Below are positions 9,912 through 20,016 of a stretch of 64,000 nucleotides of DNA, one piece after another (position 1 is the first letter of the stretch; every line of letters begins with the position of its first letter). Source of the DNA: Hafnia psychrotolerans (lineage in GTDB: Bacteria; Pseudomonadota; Gammaproteobacteria; Enterobacterales; Enterobacteriaceae); NCBI RefSeq assembly GCF_014639435.1, contig NZ_BMFZ01000002.1, positions 124,001-188,000 of the forward strand, written 5' to 3'. A program made the translations under genes and the position numbers. The notes below the pieces were generated by a model. It was not told the origin of the DNA. It saw only the letters and a list, made by a program, of their open reading frames with translations, and searched no databases.

Positions 9912-10532
9912 ATGTCAGAAGAAAAACGTGGTAGGACAAGAATACTGGTACTTTATCATTCCATGTACGGCCATATTGAAACGATGGCGCAGAGCATCGC
10001 AGAAGGGGCTCGCAGCGTAGCCGGTGTAGACGTTACCGTGAAGCGTGTGCCTGAAACCATGGATGCAGAGGCTTTCAAAGCCGCAGGCGGCAAAACGGAA
10101 CAGTCCGCTCCGGTGGCTTCGGTAGCAGAACTTGCCGATTACGATGCCATCATCCTCGGCACCCCAACCCGCTTTGGTAATATGACCGGGCAAATGCGTA
10201 ATTTCCTCGATCAGACCGGCGGTCTGTGGGCAAAAGGCGCACTGGCAGGTAAAGTCGCCAGCGTATTTAGCTCAACAGGCACCGGTGGCGGTCAGGAAAT
10301 GACCATTACCTCAACCTGGACCACCCTCGCGCACCACGGCATGATCATTGTGCCTATCGGTTATACCACGCCGGAATTATTCGATATTTCCCAGGTTCGC
10401 GGCGGCACACCTTACGGTGCAACGACCATCGCCGGCGGTGATGGTTCACGCCAGCCAAGTGCAGAAGAACTGCGAATTGCTCATCATCAGGGCAAACATG
10501 TCGCGACCATCACCAGTAAACTGGTGAGTTAA
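9912..10532 (+). CDS. wrbA: NAD(P)H:quinone oxidoreductase WrbA
   Basis: 206-residue flavodoxin-like FMN enzyme that reduces quinones by two electrons, limiting redox cycling. Visible family marks: [12 protein letters not shown] (phosphate loop for FMN), [35 protein letters not shown], and [17 protein letters not shown]. It carries a ~7-residue N-terminal extension (MSEEKRG) relative to the 198-residue E. coli protein; the ATG follows AGGAG at 8 nt. Cytosolic tetramer. Followed by a strong bidirectional terminator shared with the convergent EF-G gene. Confidence 0.95.
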   Translation: MSEEKRGRTRILVLYHSMYGHIETMAQSIAEGARSVAGVDVTVKRVPETMDAEAFKAAGGKTEQSAPVASVAELADYDAIILGTPTRFGNMTGQMRNFLDQTGGLWAKGALAGKVASVFSSTGTGGGQEMTITSTWTTLAHHGMIIVPIGYTTPELFDISQVRGGTPYGATTIAGGDGSRQPSAEELRIAHHQGKHVATITSKLVS

Positions 10533-10549
10533 GCTGAAGGGAAAAAGAG

Positions 10550-10575
10550 AAAAGGCGCAAATTTTTGCGCCTTTT
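10550..10575. terminator. Bidirectional terminator between wrbA and EF-G
   Basis: AAAAGGCGCAAA pairs with TTTGCGCCTTTT almost without loop; A-runs and T-runs flank it on both strands. It serves convergent genes whose stops lie at 10532 and 10595. Confidence 0.85.
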
Positions 10576-10594
10576 GATTACCTTAATTTATTGA

Positions 10595-12700
10595 TCACTT
10601 GCCACGTGAAGCGATAATACTTTCAGCGACATTGCGCGGTGCCTCGGCATAATGGTTGAACTCCATGCTGTAGGTTGCACGGCCTTGCGACATAGATCGT
10701 AAGGTGGTCGAGTAACCAAACATCTCGGAGAGCGGCACTTCGGCTTTAATGATTTTTCCGCCGCCGCCCGCGATCTCTTCCATGCCCTGTACCGTCCCGC
10801 GGCGTGAGGATAAGTCCCCCATGACGCTGCCCGCATAGTCTTCCGGGGTTTCCACTTCGACCCGCATCATTGGCTCCAGGATCACCGGGCTGGCAAGCCG
10901 TGCGGCCTCTTTAAAACCGAAGATTGCCGCCATTTTGAATGCCATTTCCGAGGAATCCACCTCATGATACGAACCGAACGTGAGGGTGACTTTAACGTCA
11001 ACCACCGGATAGCCAGCCAGAATGCCATTGTTCAGCGCTTCCACTACGCCCTTCTCAACTGCCGGAATGAATTCACGCGGAACCACACCGCCTTTGGTGG
11101 CATCAACAAAAGCAAAACCTTTGCCCGCTTCCTGCGGTTCCAGCGTAAAGACCACATGGCCGTACTGACCTTTACCGCCAGATTGACGCACAAACTTACC
11201 GTCCACGTCAGTCACCGTTTTACGTACCGTTTCGCGATAGGTAACCTGCGGTTTGCCGATGTTCGCTTCCACCCCGAACTCACGTTTCATGCGGTCAACG
11301 ATGATTTCCAGATGCAACTCGCCCATCCCGGAAATAATTGTCTGGCCGGACTCCTCGTCAGTACGGATGCGAAATGAGGGATCTTCCGAAGCCAACCGCG
11401 ATAGCGCAATACCCATTTTCTCCTGATCGGCCTGGGTTTTTGGCTCGATGGCCTGCGAAATCACCGGTTCCGGGAACTCCATGCGTACCAGCGTGATGAT
11501 GTCAGACGGATCGCACAGCGTTTCCCCCGTGGTCACATCTTTCAGCCCCACACAGGCCGCAATATCTCCGGCGCGGATTTCATCAATCTCGATGCGATCG
11601 TTGGCATGCATCTGCACGATACGGCCAATACGCTCTTTCTTACCGCGCACCGGGTTGTACACACTGTCGCCTTTTTTCAGCACGCCGGAATAAACACGTA
11701 CAAACGTCAACTGGCCCACGTACGGATCTGTCATCAGTTTGAACGCCAGCGCCGAGAACTTCTCATTGTCATCAGAATGACGAAATACTTCGTTGTCGTC
11801 TTCATCCGTGCCCGCCACCGGAGGAATATCCAGCGGTGATGGCATCAGTTCGATCACCGCATCGAGCATGCGCTGTACGCCTTTATTCTTGAAGGCGCTG
11901 CCACACAGCATCGGCTGAATTTCGCCGGCAATCGTACGGATGCGTAGGCCCTGAGTGATCTCATCCTCAGACAGTTCACCCTGTTCAAGATATTTGTCCA
12001 TCAGCGCTTCGCTGGCTTCCGCCGCCGCCGAGACCATTTTCTCGCGCCACTCTTGTGCCAGTGACTGAAGCTCAGGCGGAACGGCGGCATAGCTAAAGGT
12101 CATGCCTTGCGTGGCATCATCCCAGTAAATTGCCCGCATTTTGCGTAAATCCACCACGCCGGTGAAATGCTCTTCGCTGCCAATAGGAATGACAATCGGT
12201 ACCGGATTGGCTTTCAGGCGATCGACCATCATCTGACGAACGCGGAAAAAATCAGCGCCCGCACGGTCCATTTTATTGACGAAGGCTAAGCGCGGCACTT
12301 TGTATTTATTGGCCTGCCGCCAGACGGTTTCCGACTGGGGCTGCACGCCGCCGACCGAGTCATACACCATCACCGCGCCGTCGAGCACGCGCATGGATCG
12401 CTCCACTTCAATGGTGAAATCAACGTGTCCAGGTGTGTCGATAATATTAATGCGGTGAGAATCAAACGTGTGATCCATACCCTGCCAGAAGCAGGTCACC
12501 GCAGCGGAAGTGATCGTAATTCCGCGCTCCTGCTCCTGCACCATCCAGTCCGTGGTCGCGCCGCCGTCATGCACTTCACCCAGCTTGTGATTCATGCCAG
12601 TGTAAAAAAGAATACGCTCAGTAGTGGTGGTTTTACCGGCGTCGATGTGTGCTGAGATACCAATGTTACGGTAGCGCTCGATGGGGGTTTGGCGAGCCAT
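10595..12700 (-). CDS. fusA: Elongation factor G, orphan paralogue
   Basis: 701-residue translational GTPase (E. coli FusA 704) that drives ribosomal translocation. GTP motifs: P-loop AHIDAGKTT (17-25), DTPGH (88-92), NKMD (142-145). Domains II-V follow, with domain IV carrying GGKGQYGHV. It is full length with all key residues, so probably active. The str-operon partners (rpsL, rpsG, tufA) are absent here, and the sequence departs from E. coli FusA at many positions, so it is likely a second EF-G. A role in stress translation or antibiotic tolerance is inference. Confidence 0.92.
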   Translation of the reverse strand: MARQTPIERYRNIGISAHIDAGKTTTTERILFYTGMNHKLGEVHDGGATTDWMVQEQERGITITSAAVTCFWQGMDHTFDSHRINIIDTPGHVDFTIEVERSMRVLDGAVMVYDSVGGVQPQSETVWRQANKYKVPRLAFVNKMDRAGADFFRVRQMMVDRLKANPVPIVIPIGSEEHFTGVVDLRKMRAIYWDDATQGMTFSYAAVPPELQSLAQEWREKMVSAAAEASEALMDKYLEQGELSEDEITQGLRIRTIAGEIQPMLCGSAFKNKGVQRMLDAVIELMPSPLDIPPVAGTDEDDNEVFRHSDDNEKFSALAFKLMTDPYVGQLTFVRVYSGVLKKGDSVYNPVRGKKERIGRIVQMHANDRIEIDEIRAGDIAACVGLKDVTTGETLCDPSDIITLVRMEFPEPVISQAIEPKTQADQEKMGIALSRLASEDPSFRIRTDEESGQTIISGMGELHLEIIVDRMKREFGVEANIGKPQVTYRETVRKTVTDVDGKFVRQSGGKGQYGHVVFTLEPQEAGKGFAFVDATKGGVVPREFIPAVEKGVVEALNNGILAGYPVVDVKVTLTFGSYHEVDSSEMAFKMAAIFGFKEAARLASPVILEPMMRVEVETPEDYAGSVMGDLSSRRGTVQGMEEIAGGGGKIIKAEVPLSEMFGYSTTLRSMSQGRATYSMEFNHYAEAPRNVAESIIASRGK

Positions 12701-12790
12701 ATAACGTCCTTACGTGATGGATGGCAAAGGTGACAATCTAATCAGTACCGATTTCTTGTCATTTCATTTTACGGAACACATAATACAACG

Positions 12791-12808
12791 GTACGTGTAT
12801 AGTCGTAC
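12791..12808. promoter_or_regulatory. Small dyad upstream of the ArsR-type regulator
   Basis: GTACG (12791-12795) and CGTAC (12804-12808) form an inverted repeat with 8-nt spacer in the divergent EF-G/ArsR promoter region. Could be the operator of the ArsR-type protein; short enough to be chance. Confidence 0.3.
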
Positions 12809-12914
12809 AATAATTTTATCTATCGCTGAAATCGGCGCGCTGTAAACGAAAGCGGGTATAGGCTATATTGCGCGGCCAATCCCGCAGCAAGATGAAAGAT
12901 TTGAGGAAAGTTTG

Positions 12915-13268
12915 ATGATAGCCAATCACCCTGAACGCGAGCAGATCCGCCTCGAAAATGTGCTGACGGCATTAGGAAATCCGTTACGGCTGGCCGTCAT
13001 CCGTACGCTGGCAAAAGGCGGTGAGCACCCTTGCGGTACCCTGTTGCAAGGCCTGTCGAAATCGACGCTCACTCACCACTGGCGTGTGCTACGCGAGAGC
13101 GGCGTGATCTGGCAACGCCCGGACGGCCGCGCTAATTTACTGTCACTGCGCCGCGAAGACCTCGACACCCGTTTCCCCGGCCTGCTTGACTCCCTGCTTA
13201 ACGCCATTGAATCGGACGGCATCACGCTGGAATCCACTCAGAAGCACATCTCCGAGCAGCATCTTTAG
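12915..13268 (+). CDS. ArsR family winged-helix regulator
   Basis: 117 residues from the ATG at 12915 (GAGGAAAG upstream). The helix-turn-helix is clear: LTALGNPLRLAVIRTLAKGG, then a recognition helix STLTHHWRVLRESGVIWQRP, then the wing GRANLLSLRREDLD. The CVC metal motif of ArsR/SmtB sensors is absent, so the effector is probably not arsenite; the single Cys (HPCGTLL) could allow redox or other sensing. It is divergent from the EF-G gene, and its last 4 bp overlap the end of the convergent LysR gene. Confidence 0.85.
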   Translation: MIANHPEREQIRLENVLTALGNPLRLAVIRTLAKGGEHPCGTLLQGLSKSTLTHHWRVLRESGVIWQRPDGRANLLSLRREDLDTRFPGLLDSLLNAIESDGITLESTQKHISEQHL

Positions 13269-14182
13269 TTTCCGGCCAATTGTGACGTAACCAGTTGGCA
13301 AAACGTATTAATGATAGACGATGCGTGACTATCTCCGCGCCGCGCCAAATATAAGGGCGCGCTGAGCTGAGTCGCTGCATCCAGCGGTAGGAACACCACA
13401 CCCTCCCCGCCCAGTCGAGTCATGGACTCCGGCACAATAGATATGCCCAATCCTGCGCCAACCAAACTCAGACAGGAGGTTAAGCGCGGTGCTTCTTGCA
13501 CGATATGCGGACTGAACCCTGCGCGGACATACGCGGCAAGTATGGCATCGTACAGCCCTTGCCCGGCCCGCCGCCGGTACAATACAAAGGGTTCATTGCT
13601 CAGATCTTCCAGTTTCAGAAGCTGACCGGTCCGTTGCAATGCCAGTCGGTGCCCGGCCGGCACGGCCACCCACATGGGTTCCTCCAGTACCTTTTCCATC
13701 TCTAACTCTGGCATCTCTTTAACCGACATCCGCACAAACGCCACATCCAACTGCCCGGCCACTACCGCGGCCAACAACTCGCCGCTCCCGCTTTCCTCAA
13801 GCTGCGTGCTGACCGAAGGGAATATTTCACGATAACGGCGCAGCAGTGCAGGCACAAAGGTGTGCAAAGCCGCCGAACTGGTGAAGCCGATACGGATGCG
13901 CCCCTGTTCGCCAAGTGCAGCACGTTGCATGGCGGCACTCAGTTGTTCGGCCCGTGCCAGCAGCGCACGGGCTTCCTGTAATAACACTTCACCGGCATCG
14001 GTTGTTACCACGCCGCGCGGTAAACGTCGCAACAGCGGCACACCGAAATCCTGCTCCAGCCCCTGTAATAAGCGGCTCAGCGGCGGTTGTTGAATAAATA
14101 ACAGCTCGGCTGCCCTGGTAATACTCCCGGCCTCCACCACGGTCACAAAAGCCTTAAGCCGCTTTAGCTCGATCATTGCCAT
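13265..14182 (-). CDS. LysR family regulator, divergent from chromate transporter pair
   Basis: ~305 residues from the ATG at 14182 (a second ATG lies 6 bp on); the open frame extends upstream but without LysR homology. N-terminal HTH: LKRLKAFVTVVEAGSITRAA, then QQPPLSRLLQGLEQDFGVPL. The C-terminal effector domain has the two Rossmann-like lobes (IRIGFTSSAALHTFVPALLR; GLGISIVPESM). Divergent from the chrA-like genes 123 bp away, so it probably controls them in response to an anion or metabolite. Confidence 0.88.
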   Translation of the reverse strand: MAMIELKRLKAFVTVVEAGSITRAAELLFIQQPPLSRLLQGLEQDFGVPLLRRLPRGVVTTDAGEVLLQEARALLARAEQLSAAMQRAALGEQGRIRIGFTSSAALHTFVPALLRRYREIFPSVSTQLEESGSGELLAAVVAGQLDVAFVRMSVKEMPELEMEKVLEEPMWVAVPAGHRLALQRTGQLLKLEDLSNEPFVLYRRRAGQGLYDAILAAYVRAGFSPHIVQEAPRLTSCLSLVGAGLGISIVPESMTRLGGEGVVFLPLDAATQLSAPLYLARRGDSHASSIINTFCQLVTSQLAGN

Positions 14183-14204
14183 ACTTTCAAGGTATCCATT
14201 GTAG

Positions 14205-14220
14205 CTAATAAATGCATTAG
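14205..14220. promoter_or_regulatory. Candidate LysR binding dyad
   Basis: CTAAT ... ATTAG inverted repeat of 16 bp containing the T-N11-A pattern, in the divergent LysR/chromate-transporter promoter region. Assignment rests on position and symmetry only. Confidence 0.4.
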
Positions 14221-14305
14221 ACATCATGGCACATCCACGCGCATGATCCTTAACGAAATTTGTGCCTTTGGCATTGCCGAATGACATTCGTGGGAGAACG
14301 TGAGA

Positions 14306-14890
14306 ATGACAGAAGAAATACGGGAAGTGACCATGTTGAACCCTGGCGATCAAACAGCACCAAGACCGGATTGCCGACAACTCTTTATGGGGTTTTTTGT
14401 TCTGGGCCTGACCGGCTTTGGCGGCGTGCTACCCATGGCAAGACATATGCTGGTGGAGAAACAGCGCTGGTTGTCAGTCGGTCAGTTCACCGAACTGCTG
14501 GGGCTCTGCCAGTTCCTGCCGGGTGGCAATATCATTAACTTGTCGGTCGCCTTGGGGATGGAGTTTCGCGGGTTGCGCGGCGCGCTGTCGGCGTTGCTGG
14601 GTCTCATTCTGGCCCCGACGATTTGCGTCGTGCTGCTCGGTTTAGTCTACGCACGCTATCAGAATGAACCGCTGGTAGAACATTTGTTTGCCGGAATGGC
14701 GGCGGCCGCGGCTGGCTTATTGCTCTCGACCGGCATCAAAATGCTGGCACCGCTGTGGGGAAAATGGCTGCAACTGTTACTGGTCACCGCTGGCGTGTTG
14801 GCTATCGCCGTATTTCGCGTACCTATGTTGCCGGTCATGTTGGTGCTGGCACCCATCAGTATTTTCATCTGCGCCAAGAGTCAATTCTGA
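14306..14890 (+). CDS. Chromate transporter, N-terminal-type half
   Basis: 194 residues from ATG 14306 (GGGAG upstream; another ATG at 14333 is possible). One CHR domain: FFVLGLTGFGGVLPMARHML at the N-terminus carries the GFGG motif, followed by QFTELLGLCQFLPGGNIINL (the family Q-x-x-PGP region, here with PGG) and several hydrophobic helices. Short CHR proteins work as pairs of opposite membrane topology to export chromate or related anions. The stop overlaps the ATG of the partner. Confidence 0.88.
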   Translation: MTEEIREVTMLNPGDQTAPRPDCRQLFMGFFVLGLTGFGGVLPMARHMLVEKQRWLSVGQFTELLGLCQFLPGGNIINLSVALGMEFRGLRGALSALLGLILAPTICVVLLGLVYARYQNEPLVEHLFAGMAAAAAGLLLSTGIKMLAPLWGKWLQLLLVTAGVLAIAVFRVPMLPVMLVLAPISIFICAKSQF

Positions 14891-15408
14891 TGGCCATTTT
14901 AATATCTCTTGCCCTACTGTTCACCGAGCTGTCTTTACTGGCCTTTGGCGGCGGCAATACTATTTTACCCGAGATGCAGCGCGCCGTGGTCGATGTGCAT
15001 CACTGGATGAGCGCACAGGAATTCAGCGCCCTGTTTGCGCTAGCGCAGGCAGCACCCGGTCCGAATATGATGATTGTGCCGCTAATAGGCTGGCAGATCG
15101 CCGGATGGTCAGGGCTGCTGGTGTCCTCGCTGGCGAAGTTCGGCCCATCATCGATCGTGACGCTGATCGTGATGGGCGGCTGGCGACGCTATAAAGACAG
15201 GCCGTGGCGGCAGGTTATTCAGCGCGGACTCGTGCCGGTGACCGTCGGGTTGGTGGTGTCGAGCGGATTGCTGATCGCCAACGCATCGGCAACGTCGCTA
15301 ATGTTCGGTGGAGTGATCGTCCTGTGTACCTTGCTGGCGATGAATAAACGTATTCATCCTCTGTGGGTACTGGCGGTGGGGGCATTGCTGGGGCTAATGC
15401 TGGGTTGA
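14890..15408 (+). CDS. Chromate transporter, C-terminal-type half
   Basis: 172 residues from the ATG at 14890, overlapping the preceding stop (TGATG). CHR domain: LLFTELSLLAFGGGNTILPE (FGGG motif), then ALFALAQAAPGPNMMIVPLI (canonical APGPN), then four hydrophobic helices. Completes the two-protein transporter with the upstream half; translational coupling would give equal amounts. The inner-membrane substrate is chromate by family, with sulfate-like anions possible. A long inverted repeat follows at 15423. Confidence 0.88.
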   Translation: MAILISLALLFTELSLLAFGGGNTILPEMQRAVVDVHHWMSAQEFSALFALAQAAPGPNMMIVPLIGWQIAGWSGLLVSSLAKFGPSSIVTLIVMGGWRRYKDRPWRQVIQRGLVPVTVGLVVSSGLLIANASATSLMFGGVIVLCTLLAMNKRIHPLWVLAVGALLGLMLG

Positions 15409-15422
15409 TAAAAAAAGCGGGC

Positions 15423-15462
15423 CGGTTTGCTGGCCACTGCACAGAAAGTGACCAGCAAACCG
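15423..15462. terminator. Strong inverted repeat after the chromate transporter pair
   Basis: CGGTTTGCTGG (15423-15433) pairs perfectly with CCAGCAAACCG (15452-15462), with partial inner pairing CCACT/AGTGA. It lies between convergent genes and has no clear T-run; likely a terminator or 3'-end stem. Confidence 0.55.
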
Positions 15463-15534
15463 ACGTCGGGCATGTCACATGACAGTAAGTCCCCGTTACG
15501 AAATTGGCTTCGGGATCTCGCGCTAAAAACGGTT

Positions 15535-16218
15535 TTAACCGATTACCCGCGCCAGCACAAAACCGTCCCAGCCTTTACTGCCAACGGTTTGCAATGCAGT
15601 CGCCGTCAAACGCGGTTCCCGCTCAATCATCTCAATAAAGCGACGCACACCCTGAACACGAGCATCATCGCTGTTTGGATCCACCACTGCTCCGTTACGC
15701 ACTACATTATCTCCGATGATTAACGTCCCCGTCTTAGACAGCTTTAGCGCCCACGCCAAATAGAGCGGATTGCTGGGTTTATCGGCATCAATAAAGATCA
15801 GATCAAAGGGGGCTTCAGCCTCGAGTAACGGCAGAGTGTCAGACGCCGCACCCACGTGCAGCGTGATTTTGTCCTGTAAACCGGCCAGCAGGATATTCGC
15901 CTGTGCGATTTTGGCATGATGCGGATCGGCTTCCAGTGTCACGACGGAGCCACCGTCAGGTATCGCCCGCGCCAGCCAGAGGGTGCTGTATGCGCCCAGA
16001 GTGCCGATTTCCAGCACTTTATGTGCACCGATCATTTGTGCAAAAAATGCCAGTAACTTTCCCTGATTCGGGGCGACGTCGTGCGCGGGCAATCCCCCTT
16101 CGCGGTTATTTTCGAGTACCTGCTCTAAAATGGGGTCATCTTCAATTAAATGGCTGACCAGATAATTATCGACCTGCGTCCATTTCTCACTGTATTGCGC
16201 TGGGCTTAGCTGGCTCAT
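15535..16218 (-). CDS. SAM-dependent O-methyltransferase (family 3)
   Basis: 227 residues from the ATG at 16218 (GGGAG AACGA upstream). Catechol O-methyltransferase-like fold: HKVLEIGTLGAYSTLWLARA (motif I), GGSVVTLEADPHHAKIAQAN (acidic residue binding the SAM ribose), FDLIFIDADKPSNPLYLAWA (metal-binding DADK), and GTLIIGDNVVRNG (second metal-ligand pair D-N). It needs a divalent metal and methylates a catechol-like hydroxyl; the substrate is unknown. Cytosolic. It is divergent from the iron receptor gene, with a Fur-like site between. Confidence 0.9.
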   Translation of the reverse strand: MSQLSPAQYSEKWTQVDNYLVSHLIEDDPILEQVLENNREGGLPAHDVAPNQGKLLAFFAQMIGAHKVLEIGTLGAYSTLWLARAIPDGGSVVTLEADPHHAKIAQANILLAGLQDKITLHVGAASDTLPLLEAEAPFDLIFIDADKPSNPLYLAWALKLSKTGTLIIGDNVVRNGAVVDPNSDDARVQGVRRFIEMIEREPRLTATALQTVGSKGWDGFVLARVIG

Positions 16219-16474
16219 TCGTTCTCCCAAGAGTGAATCTGTTTTATTTTGCAAAACTCACTATTAAAGCTAATCCCTTCCTGACGATTTGCTCATGTTT
16301 TTCACTGAATATCTCATCCATCACGCCGTGACATCAGCATTGATGCCACGTTACCCGAGATCCTCTTGCTCATGTTAAAACCATAAAAACCATAAAAACC
16401 ATTAATTTCATGCGGATAAATCTTTTCACACGTCACGTTTTTTGAATAAACATTACCTGCATTTATAAAATAAC

Positions 16475-16495
16475 AATGATAATAGTTATCATTAT
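16475..16495. promoter_or_regulatory. Fur box
   Basis: AATGATAATAGTTATCATTA is a near-palindromic match to the enterobacterial Fur consensus (GATAATGATAATCATTATC), ~160 bp before the receptor start. Indicates repression of the receptor by Fe2+-Fur. Confidence 0.8.
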
Positions 16496-16654
16496 GCTTA
16501 CCATTACCATGGAGGTCCTAAAAATACCTTTTATCACTGGCGGGGTTTTCTACGTGAAAACCGTTGGCGTTCGGGATTCGTTTTAGAGACGTCATACGCC
16601 CAGTCAATGAATTCATCACTCATTTCTATTTTGAAATTTATAGGGACTTTGAAC

Positions 16655-18772
16655 ATGTCGTTGGCCTTGCCTCTGAAGCGCTCGGTACTGTTTTGTGCCG
16701 TCACTCTGACGTTTCCTGCTGCCTCTTTGGCGGAAGAAGCCGTAGTTGTCACCTCAGCGCCGGTGCAAACCGCCGATACGCCAACTCAGGGGTATAGTGC
16801 GAAAACCAGCCGGACTGCCACCAAGAGTGATCAGCCGATAATTACTACGGGTCAGGCCGTATCTGTCGTCACGCGCCAGCAGATGGACGACCAGAACGCC
16901 ACCACCGTCAACGCGGCACTAAACTATACGCCGGGCGTATTCACCAATTTTGCCGGTGGCGCAACGCGCTATGACACTATCTCGCTGCGCGGTTTCCACG
17001 GCGGTGACGTCAATAATACCTTCCTCGATGGCCTGCGTATTCTGAGCGATGGCGGTAGCTACAATGCCATTCAGGTTGACCCATGGTTCCTTGAACGTAT
17101 CGATGTGATCAAAGGGCCTTCATCAGCGCTGTATGGTCAAAGTATTCCAGGTGGACTGGTGATGGAAACCACCAAACACCCACAGTTTAGGGAAGAAGGT
17201 CATTTCCGCCTTTCCGGTGGTACGCAAAATACCCAAGGCGGCGCATTCGACTACACCAACGCCATCAATGACCAGTGGGCGTTCCGCCTGACGGGAATGA
17301 CCCGCAGCAGCGACACACAGTACGATCATCAGCGTGAAGAGCGTTACGCGATTTCCCCGCAGTTGATGTGGCAGCCGGATGAAAATACCTCGTTGTTATT
17401 ACGCGCCTATCTGCAAAAAGATCCCTCCGGTGGTTATCACGCTGCCGTGCCTGCCGACGGTAGCTTGTACGGGAACAAACTGAGTCGCGGTTTCTTTGAC
17501 GGCGAGTCGTCGCTCAACCAGTTCAAGCGCTGGGAGCAAATCTACAGTTACGAATTCCGCCACGCTTTCAACGACATGTGGTCTTTCCGTCAGAACGCCA
17601 GCTATACGCACTCCAACACCGAGTTGGACCAGGTTTATCAGGCGGGCTGGAATGCAGACCGAACCCTGATGAACCGCTACTATTCCGGTGAAACCTCCTC
17701 GCTTGATAGCGTCGCCATCGATAACCAGTTGGAAGCCGATTTTGCTACCGGCGACCTGGAACATAACGTGGTGGTAGGTTTCGATTACGCCTACTTTATG
17801 AATGATCTGAAATCCCTGGCGGCGACGGCCAGCACGCTTAACCCTTACACTGGCTACACCGGTGGGTCGGATCTGGCTTATTACAGCAATAAAACCGGCA
17901 AAAATCGTTATGAGCAAATGGGCACCTATTTACAAGATGATATGGTGTGGAATCAATGGCACCTGACGCTTTCCGGCCGCTACGATACCCTGAAAACCAA
18001 AACGGCGGCCGTAGACAGTATTGCTCTGACCGATGTCACCACTGAGCGTACTGACCGCCACTTCAACAGTCGCGCCTCATTGCTGTATGCGTTTGAAAAC
18101 GGCATCTCTCCTTACGTCAGTTACAGCCAGGCCATGACCCCTTCAGCCCTGCCAGGTCCGAACAACACCTTGCTCAAACCCATGCAGAGCGAGCAGTACG
18201 AAGCGGGGATCAAATACCAACCCGTCGGAACGTCAGACCTCTATACCGCAGCGTTATATGACCTGACTCAGAATGACGTGGGTAATCGTGTGGTCGTGGG
18301 TAGCTACTATGAGCCAGCGGGGAAAGTGCGTTCGCAGGGCCTTGAGCTGGAAGCCAAGAAACAGGTTACAGAACGCTTCAACGTAATGGCCGGTTATACG
18401 TACAACAAAGTGCGCCTGGAAGACGCGACGGAGAACAACGGCAACACGCCATACGTGACACCAAAGCAAATGGCCTCTATCTGGGGCCAATATAAGACGC
18501 CAGTCGGTGTGGATCTGGGTGCGGGTGTGCGTTATATCGGTACCCAATGGGCTGATAACGAAAATACCCAGCCTATGCCTTCCGCCACCCTAGTCGATGC
18601 TTCAGTACGCATGAATCTGGCGCCGTTTAACCCGCAGCTGAAAGGCGCGTATGTACAACTGAATGCCAATAACCTGTTCGACAAAAAGTATGTCGCCGCC
18701 TGTTACGGCACCAGTTACTGCTACTGGGGTCAGGAACGTACTGTGGTGGCGACCCTCGGTTACGATTTCTGA
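16655..18772 (+). CDS. TonB-dependent siderophore receptor (hydroxamate type)
   Basis: 705 residues from the ATG at 16655, which places a signal peptide at the N-terminus (LFCAVTLTFPAASLA). Outer-membrane gated channel powered by TonB-ExbBD. Visible: TonB-box-like EEAVVVTS, plug domain (TTGQAVSVVTRQQMDDQNAT, PGVFTNFAGG, SLRGFHGG, IDVIKGPSSALYGQSIPGG), then a barrel ending VVATLGYDF with a terminal Phe. The plug resembles FhuA/FoxA-class hydroxamate receptors; the exact ligand is not determinable. A Fur box precedes it and a strong terminator follows. Monocistronic. Confidence 0.9.
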   Translation: MSLALPLKRSVLFCAVTLTFPAASLAEEAVVVTSAPVQTADTPTQGYSAKTSRTATKSDQPIITTGQAVSVVTRQQMDDQNATTVNAALNYTPGVFTNFAGGATRYDTISLRGFHGGDVNNTFLDGLRILSDGGSYNAIQVDPWFLERIDVIKGPSSALYGQSIPGGLVMETTKHPQFREEGHFRLSGGTQNTQGGAFDYTNAINDQWAFRLTGMTRSSDTQYDHQREERYAISPQLMWQPDENTSLLLRAYLQKDPSGGYHAAVPADGSLYGNKLSRGFFDGESSLNQFKRWEQIYSYEFRHAFNDMWSFRQNASYTHSNTELDQVYQAGWNADRTLMNRYYSGETSSLDSVAIDNQLEADFATGDLEHNVVVGFDYAYFMNDLKSLAATASTLNPYTGYTGGSDLAYYSNKTGKNRYEQMGTYLQDDMVWNQWHLTLSGRYDTLKTKTAAVDSIALTDVTTERTDRHFNSRASLLYAFENGISPYVSYSQAMTPSALPGPNNTLLKPMQSEQYEAGIKYQPVGTSDLYTAALYDLTQNDVGNRVVVGSYYEPAGKVRSQGLELEAKKQVTERFNVMAGYTYNKVRLEDATENNGNTPYVTPKQMASIWGQYKTPVGVDLGAGVRYIGTQWADNENTQPMPSATLVDASVRMNLAPFNPQLKGAYVQLNANNLFDKKYVAACYGTSYCYWGQERTVVATLGYDF

Positions 18773-18796
18773 TCGACATTTCATCGTTTAAAATGC

Positions 18797-18822
18797 AAAA
18801 CCGGCAAATTTGCCGGTTTTTT
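18797..18822 (+). terminator. Terminator of the siderophore receptor gene
   Basis: AAAACCGGCAAATTTGCCGG followed by T6: a near-perfect stem immediately after the stop codon. Confidence 0.85.
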
Positions 18823-19073
18823 CAGCGGAAATGTAAAAAATCGGTGATGAATGGAGAAAAAATGCCGTCTCTTGCGGGAACTTCTCACACTTTCTGAGAA
18901 AGCTTTGGCCTGTTTGAAATAAATCCTTATAATTAGCGGCCCAGAAATGTGATTAGTTACACATATTGATTCCCTCTCAACCTTATGTGTCTCTACAATA
19001 CTCATCCGGTTGTTTAACGCCGGGTTACAACCTGATAACAACTGCCGGTGTGGCAATAACAACCAACGAAAAT

Positions 19074-19994
19074 ATGAAAATGAGCATTCGCGCGATCTTT
19101 ACTATGGTTTTGGCAGTTGCTGCGTACAGCCAGGCAGCCTCTGCCGTGGTCTATCCTCTCCCGGCCAATAACGGACGGTTGATCGGGGAGAACATCACCG
19201 TCACCGTTCCAGAAAACAGCAAACTGCCGTTGGAAAGTTATGCTGCACAGTTCCAGATGGGCCTGAGCAATATGCTTGAAGCTAACCCTGGCGTAGATCC
19301 TTTTCTGCCAACGCCAGGCACCGTGCTAACGGTCCCACAGCAGCTTATCCTGCCAGATACCCCGCATGAAGGTATCGTGATTAACAGTGCTGAAATGCGT
19401 CTGTACTACTACCCGAAAGGCAGTAATACCGTTGTAGTTCTGCCAATCGGTATCGGCGAACTGGGCAAAGACACCCCGATGAACTGGGTGACGACTATCC
19501 AGCGTAAAAAAGCGGGTCCAACCTGGACGCCAACCGCAAAAATGCATGAAGAATATGCAGCACGTGGTGAATCTCTGCCTGCGGTCTTCCCTGCGGGTCC
19601 GGACAACCCGATGGGCCTGTATGCCCTGTATGTAGGTCGTCTTTATGCCGTGCACGGCACCAACGCCAACTTTGGTATTGGTCTGCGCGTGAGCCATGGC
19701 TGTGTGCGTCTGCGTGACGGTGATATCAAATGGCTGTATGACAACGTGCCACAAGGCACACGAGTACAGTTTATCAACGAACCTTTGAAAGCGACCGTTG
19801 AGCCAGATGGCAAGCGCTATCTGGAGGTCCACAACCCGCTGTCAGCTAACCAGCAGGAGTTTGACTCTCAGGAGCCAATCCCTGTTTCCCTGACAGGTAA
19901 AGTCGGTGCCATCGCCATGGACCCTAGCGTAAATCAGACCGTGGTTCAGCGTGTCATCGAGCTGCGCTCAGGTATGCCAACACTGGTGAACTAG
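19074..19994 (+). CDS. ldtB: L,D-transpeptidase LdtB (YbiS family)
   Basis: 306 residues from the ATG at 19074. It has a signal peptide ([18 protein letters not shown]), a short LysM-like segment (~40-90, [18 protein letters not shown]), and a YkuD catalytic domain with the HGTN...SHGCVRLR motif (Cys nucleophile). Periplasmic enzyme that links Braun lipoprotein to peptidoglycan. The stretch [17 protein letters not shown] and much else is nearly the same as E. coli YbiS. Preceded by ~250 bp without a gene. Ends at a clear terminator; single-gene unit. Confidence 0.93.
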   Translation: MKMSIRAIFTMVLAVAAYSQAASAVVYPLPANNGRLIGENITVTVPENSKLPLESYAAQFQMGLSNMLEANPGVDPFLPTPGTVLTVPQQLILPDTPHEGIVINSAEMRLYYYPKGSNTVVVLPIGIGELGKDTPMNWVTTIQRKKAGPTWTPTAKMHEEYAARGESLPAVFPAGPDNPMGLYALYVGRLYAVHGTNANFGIGLRVSHGCVRLRDGDIKWLYDNVPQGTRVQFINEPLKATVEPDGKRYLEVHNPLSANQQEFDSQEPIPVSLTGKVGAIAMDPSVNQTVVQRVIELRSGMPTLVN

Positions 19995-20016
19995 TTCAGC
20001 CTCAGCCACATCAGAG

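Noticed and set aside
10964-11377. 137-codon plus-strand ORF inside the EF-G gene
   Set aside because: Antisense shadow; no family features and EF-G on the other strand is complete.
17399-17917. 172-codon minus-strand ORF inside the first siderophore receptor
   Set aside because: Antisense of a well-supported receptor; composition typical of shadow frames.
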